Source: an uncultured Clostridia bacterium (GTDB taxonomy: Bacteria > Bacillota > Clostridia > Oscillospirales > Acutalibacteraceae). From it: DNA of 46,812 nucleotides. The notes below the pieces were generated by a model, which was given only the letters and a program-made list of their open reading frames with translations, was not told where the DNA came from and made no database searches. Location of the stretch: assembly GCA_904420155.1 (NCBI GenBank), contig CAJFUH010000207.1, forward strand, positions 1-46,812, in the 5' to 3' direction. This document shows positions 45,044-46,812 of this stretch, piece after piece (position 1 is the first letter of the stretch; every line of letters begins with the position of its first letter). Position numbers and translations under genes: made by a program.

Positions 45044-45970
45044 TTATTTCAACCGGATACATACCCTGAGCTTTGCGCTCCGGCTCCGCGAATTTTCTTC
45101 CAATTCCTTTTCTTTGGCTTCTATGGGCTTTCGGTTTAATAATTCCGCCTGGGGCGACTTACCACAAACGCATACCGGAAAATCCGGCGGGCAGGTACAA
45201 CCTTTGCACCATGAAGCCATCCTTTGTTTTACCATGCGGTCTTCCAGGGAGTGAAATGTGATAACCGCCAGCCTCCCTCCCGGTTTCAACAGGGAGAAAG
45301 CCGCGTCCAATCCTTCCGACAGCCTGTCCAACTCTCCGTTAACTGCAATCCGCAACGCTTGAAAGGTCTTTCGGGCAGGATGGCCGTCCCGACGCACTGC
45401 CGCAGGCACCGCCGCTTTGATAATCTCCGCCAACTGCAAGGTTGTGGCAATGGGCGCTTCTTCCCGGCTGCGTACAATGGCTTGCGCAATCCGTTTGGCA
45501 CATTTTTCTTCCCCATAACGGCTGATGGTCTGCGCCAATTCCTGCCAAGATAATTTATTAACCAAATCGTAAGCCGAAGGCCCCGTCTGACTCATCCTCA
45601 TATCCAAAGGAGCGTTGTAATGAAAGGAAAATCCCCGTTCCGGGGTATCCACCTGATGGGAAGAAACCCCGATATCAAGCAATATTCCATCCACTTGATC
45701 TATGTACAGCGAGCCAGCGATCTCTTTCATTTGAGAAAAATTACCTTGGCGAATAACGGAGCTTGCATAAGGCCGTAACCGTTCGGTAACCGCCTCAATG
45801 GCATCTGGATCCTGGTCAATGGAAAGCAGGGTCCCCGTCGTCAGCCTTTTGGCAATGGCTTCGGAATGTCCTCCGCCCCCCGCCGTCCCGTCAATATAAA
45901 TTCCATCGGGCCGGATCGCCAAACTTTCTATGGTCTCTTCCAACAAGACTGGTTTATGATGAAATTCCAT
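45044..45970 (-). CDS. rsmH: 16S rRNA (cytosine(1402)-N4)-methyltransferase
   Basis: RsmH (MraW) methylates N4 of C1402 in the 16S rRNA P site, using SAM. The 308-residue protein shows HHKPVLLEETIESL at the start, the SAM-binding DGTAGGGGHSEAI, LLDIGVSSHQVDTPERGFSF, and RKTFQALRIAVNGELD; the tail EENSRSRSAKLRVCIRL is characteristic. A GGAGGGG site precedes ATG 45970. It is the second gene of the dcw cluster, 52 bases after mraZ. Confidence 0.97.
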   Translation of the reverse strand: MEFHHKPVLLEETIESLAIRPDGIYIDGTAGGGGHSEAIAKRLTTGTLLSIDQDPDAIEAVTERLRPYASSVIRQGNFSQMKEIAGSLYIDQVDGILLDIGVSSHQVDTPERGFSFHYNAPLDMRMSQTGPSAYDLVNKLSWQELAQTISRYGEEKCAKRIAQAIVRSREEAPIATTLQLAEIIKAAVPAAVRRDGHPARKTFQALRIAVNGELDRLSEGLDAAFSLLKPGGRLAVITFHSLEDRMVKQRMASWCKGCTCPPDFPVCVCGKSPQAELLNRKPIEAKEKELEENSRSRSAKLRVCIRLK

Positions 45971-46022
45971 CCAAAGGATCCCCTCCTTTCTTTATCCTAT
46001 GCTTTTCTCCATTCTTGATGCT

Positions 46023-46442
46023 TTACAATCCCAGCGCATCCATGGCCTCTGCAATGGATTCCTCTGTCAATTCCGAATTAAATCGATCCCAACGCTTGGC
46101 GTCCCAAATTTCCGCCCGGTTGGAAGTGCCTACAAAAACGATATCTTTCGTCAAACCCGCATAATCCCGCAAATGCTGAGGAATTAAGATACGGCCTTGT
46201 TTATCCGTTTCTGCCTCCGCTGCTCCAGAAAAGAAAAACAACTGCAATTTTCGCGCCTTGGACATAGGCATTTCCTGAAGTTGCTTTTCCAGACGTTTCC
46301 ATTCTTCTTGAGAGAGTACAAACAAACAGTGGTCCAAACCTTTGGTCACATAAAAAAGTTCCCCAAGATCTTCCCGGAATTTTGCAGGTACGATAACACG
46401 CCCTTTTGCATCGATATTATGTTGGTATTGGCCAATCAGCAT
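46023..46442 (-). CDS. mraZ: transcriptional regulator MraZ
   Basis: The first gene of the dcw cluster. Start ATG 46442 follows AGGTGG; the track's GTG lies in that site. The 139-residue protein consists of two SpoVT/AbrB-like domains, with the motifs DAKGRVIVPAKFRE and DKQGRILIPQHLRDYA. MraZ forms a ring-shaped oligomer that binds short G-rich repeats upstream of its own gene and usually represses the cluster. Matching GTGG repeats lie in the leader. Confidence 0.97.
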   Translation of the reverse strand: MLIGQYQHNIDAKGRVIVPAKFREDLGELFYVTKGLDHCLFVLSQEEWKRLEKQLQEMPMSKARKLQLFFFSGAAEAETDKQGRILIPQHLRDYAGLTKDIVFVGTSNRAEIWDAKRWDRFNSELTEESIAEAMDALGL

Positions 46443-46482
46443 AGATACCACCTATCGAAGTTCTTGCACCTTCCTCTACTTT

Positions 46483-46499
46483 CCACCACAATGTACCAC
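46483..46499 (-). promoter_or_regulatory. candidate MraZ box (GTGG repeats)
   Basis: The minus strand reads GTGG at 46499-46496 and GTGGTGG at 46489-46483, ten bases apart, within the first 25 bases of the predicted transcript. MraZ proteins bind tandem GTGG/TGGG repeats with about one helical turn between them. Confidence 0.55.
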
Positions 46500-46511
46500 T
46501 CAATGAATTAA

Positions 46512-46540
46512 ATTATATAGGATAGCTCTGGAAATTGCAA
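46512..46540 (-). promoter_or_regulatory. dcw cluster promoter upstream of mraZ
   Basis: TTGCAA (46540-46535), a 17-base spacer and TATAAT (46517-46512) on the minus strand. Confidence 0.8.
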
Positions 46541-46569
46541 GAGTAAATTCCAGATTTTTGGAAATTCGT

Positions 46570-46659
46570 TTGTGAAAATTCTACTAATATATACAAAATT
46601 AGAGTACGATATCCGCGGAATCCTTTAACATTTCATACGATATCTTTTAATTTTCACAA
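46570..46659. repeat. nested inverted and direct repeats upstream of the dcw cluster
   Basis: TTGTGAAAATT (46570-46580) and AATTTTCACAA (46649-46659) are exact 11-base inverted copies. Between them TACGATATC occurs twice in direct orientation (46605-46613 and 46636-46644), 31 bases apart, close to three helical turns. These could be regulator sites for a plus-strand gene at the right edge. The half-sites look like Rex half-sites but are too far apart for a standard Rex operator. Confidence 0.5.
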
Positions 46660-46662
46660 TAA

Positions 46663-46812
46663 AGAGGTACTCTCAATATCTTCTCAAAAAAAGTAAAAAT
46701 TTTCTTCGCCTATAAAGGATTCATTGGCCATATTGATCTTGATTTTTCGTCCCTGAAAAAGGGCGTTGCCTCCTCTATCAAAGAACTGGAAAAACTAGAC
46801 CGGGAAGGCGAC
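46663..46812 (+). CDS. possible partial gene at the right edge, unknown function
   Basis: An open frame follows the stop at 46660 and runs off the window. The stretch VKIFFAYKGFIGHIDLDFSS and what follows reads like real protein. There is an AGAGG-like site at 46663-46667, but no ATG, GTG or TTG in frame before the protein-like part; ATC at 46678 and GTA at 46693 are the only nearby candidates. The reverse strand is not convincingly coding. It may be a divergent gene with a non-canonical start, or a gene fragment. No function can be given. Confidence 0.35.

Noticed and set aside
46570-46659. Rex operator from the TTGTGAAAATT/AATTTTCACAA pair
   Set aside because: The half-sites are about 70 bases apart, whereas Rex sites are contiguous.

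Overview
This is a stretch of Firmicutes (Clostridia) chromosome, most like an Oscillospirales/Ruminococcaceae-type gut anaerobe. That placement is an inference from an NtpFIKECGABD-order V/A-type ATPase, a Gram-positive dcw cell-division cluster with class B PBPs carrying PASTA domains, a Spo0A-type regulator, fermentative L-lactate dehydrogenase, strong AGGAGG ribosome binding sites with frequent GTG/TTG starts, and moderate GC with AT-rich promoters. Most genes lie on the minus strand. No prophage, transposase or CRISPR array is visible.

Layout: 1-1.45 kb, a truncated Gfo/Idh/MocA oxidoreductase behind a LacI-type regulator with a palindromic operator in its own promoter. 1.6-3.2 kb, an AT-rich island with a Spo0A paralogue whose receiver lacks the phospho-acceptor Asp, plus a small unknown protein, behind tandem promoters with 0A-box-like sites. 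3.2-5.1 kb, leuB and a histidine phosphatase. 5.3-5.55 kb, a GC-rich non-coding element made of consecutive hairpins between inverted GTACAC ends. 5.7-11.4 kb, an XRE regulator, a zinc-ribbon/PASTA pseudokinase, thioredoxin reductase, a CDF metal exporter and a YgjP-like metallopeptidase. 11.6-20.3 kb, the complete nine-gene V/A-ATPase operon, whose proteolipid keeps the Na+-ligand pattern of Enterococcus hirae NtpK. 20.5-27.2 kb, a HAD phosphatase, an MBL-fold protein with a Cys-rich tail, a 1025-residue MORN-repeat protein and a membrane-anchored cohesin-like protein. 27.3-31.4 kb, an MscS channel, ldh, tRNA-Arg(CCU), a sigma-region-4-like protein and a CorA Mg2+ transporter. 31.7-46.5 kb, the dcw cluster in transcription order mraZ-rsmH-ftsL-PBP-PBP-mraY-ftsW-murG-murA-divIB-ftsZ. 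It lacks ftsA and murD/E/F and carries two closely similar tandem PBPs.

The most interesting candidates: (i) a 31-codon leader ORF in front of corA that begins MNPDP, resembling the start of the enterobacterial Mg2+-sensing MgtL peptide, and ends in a hairpin beside the corA ribosome binding site; (ii) the Spo0A paralogue with a dead receiver; (iii) the PASTA pseudokinase; (iv) the multi-hairpin element; (v) the MORN/MBL/HAD neighbourhood; (vi) the tandem PBPs. Many promoters here share a TTGCAA/TTGCAT -35 hexamer.
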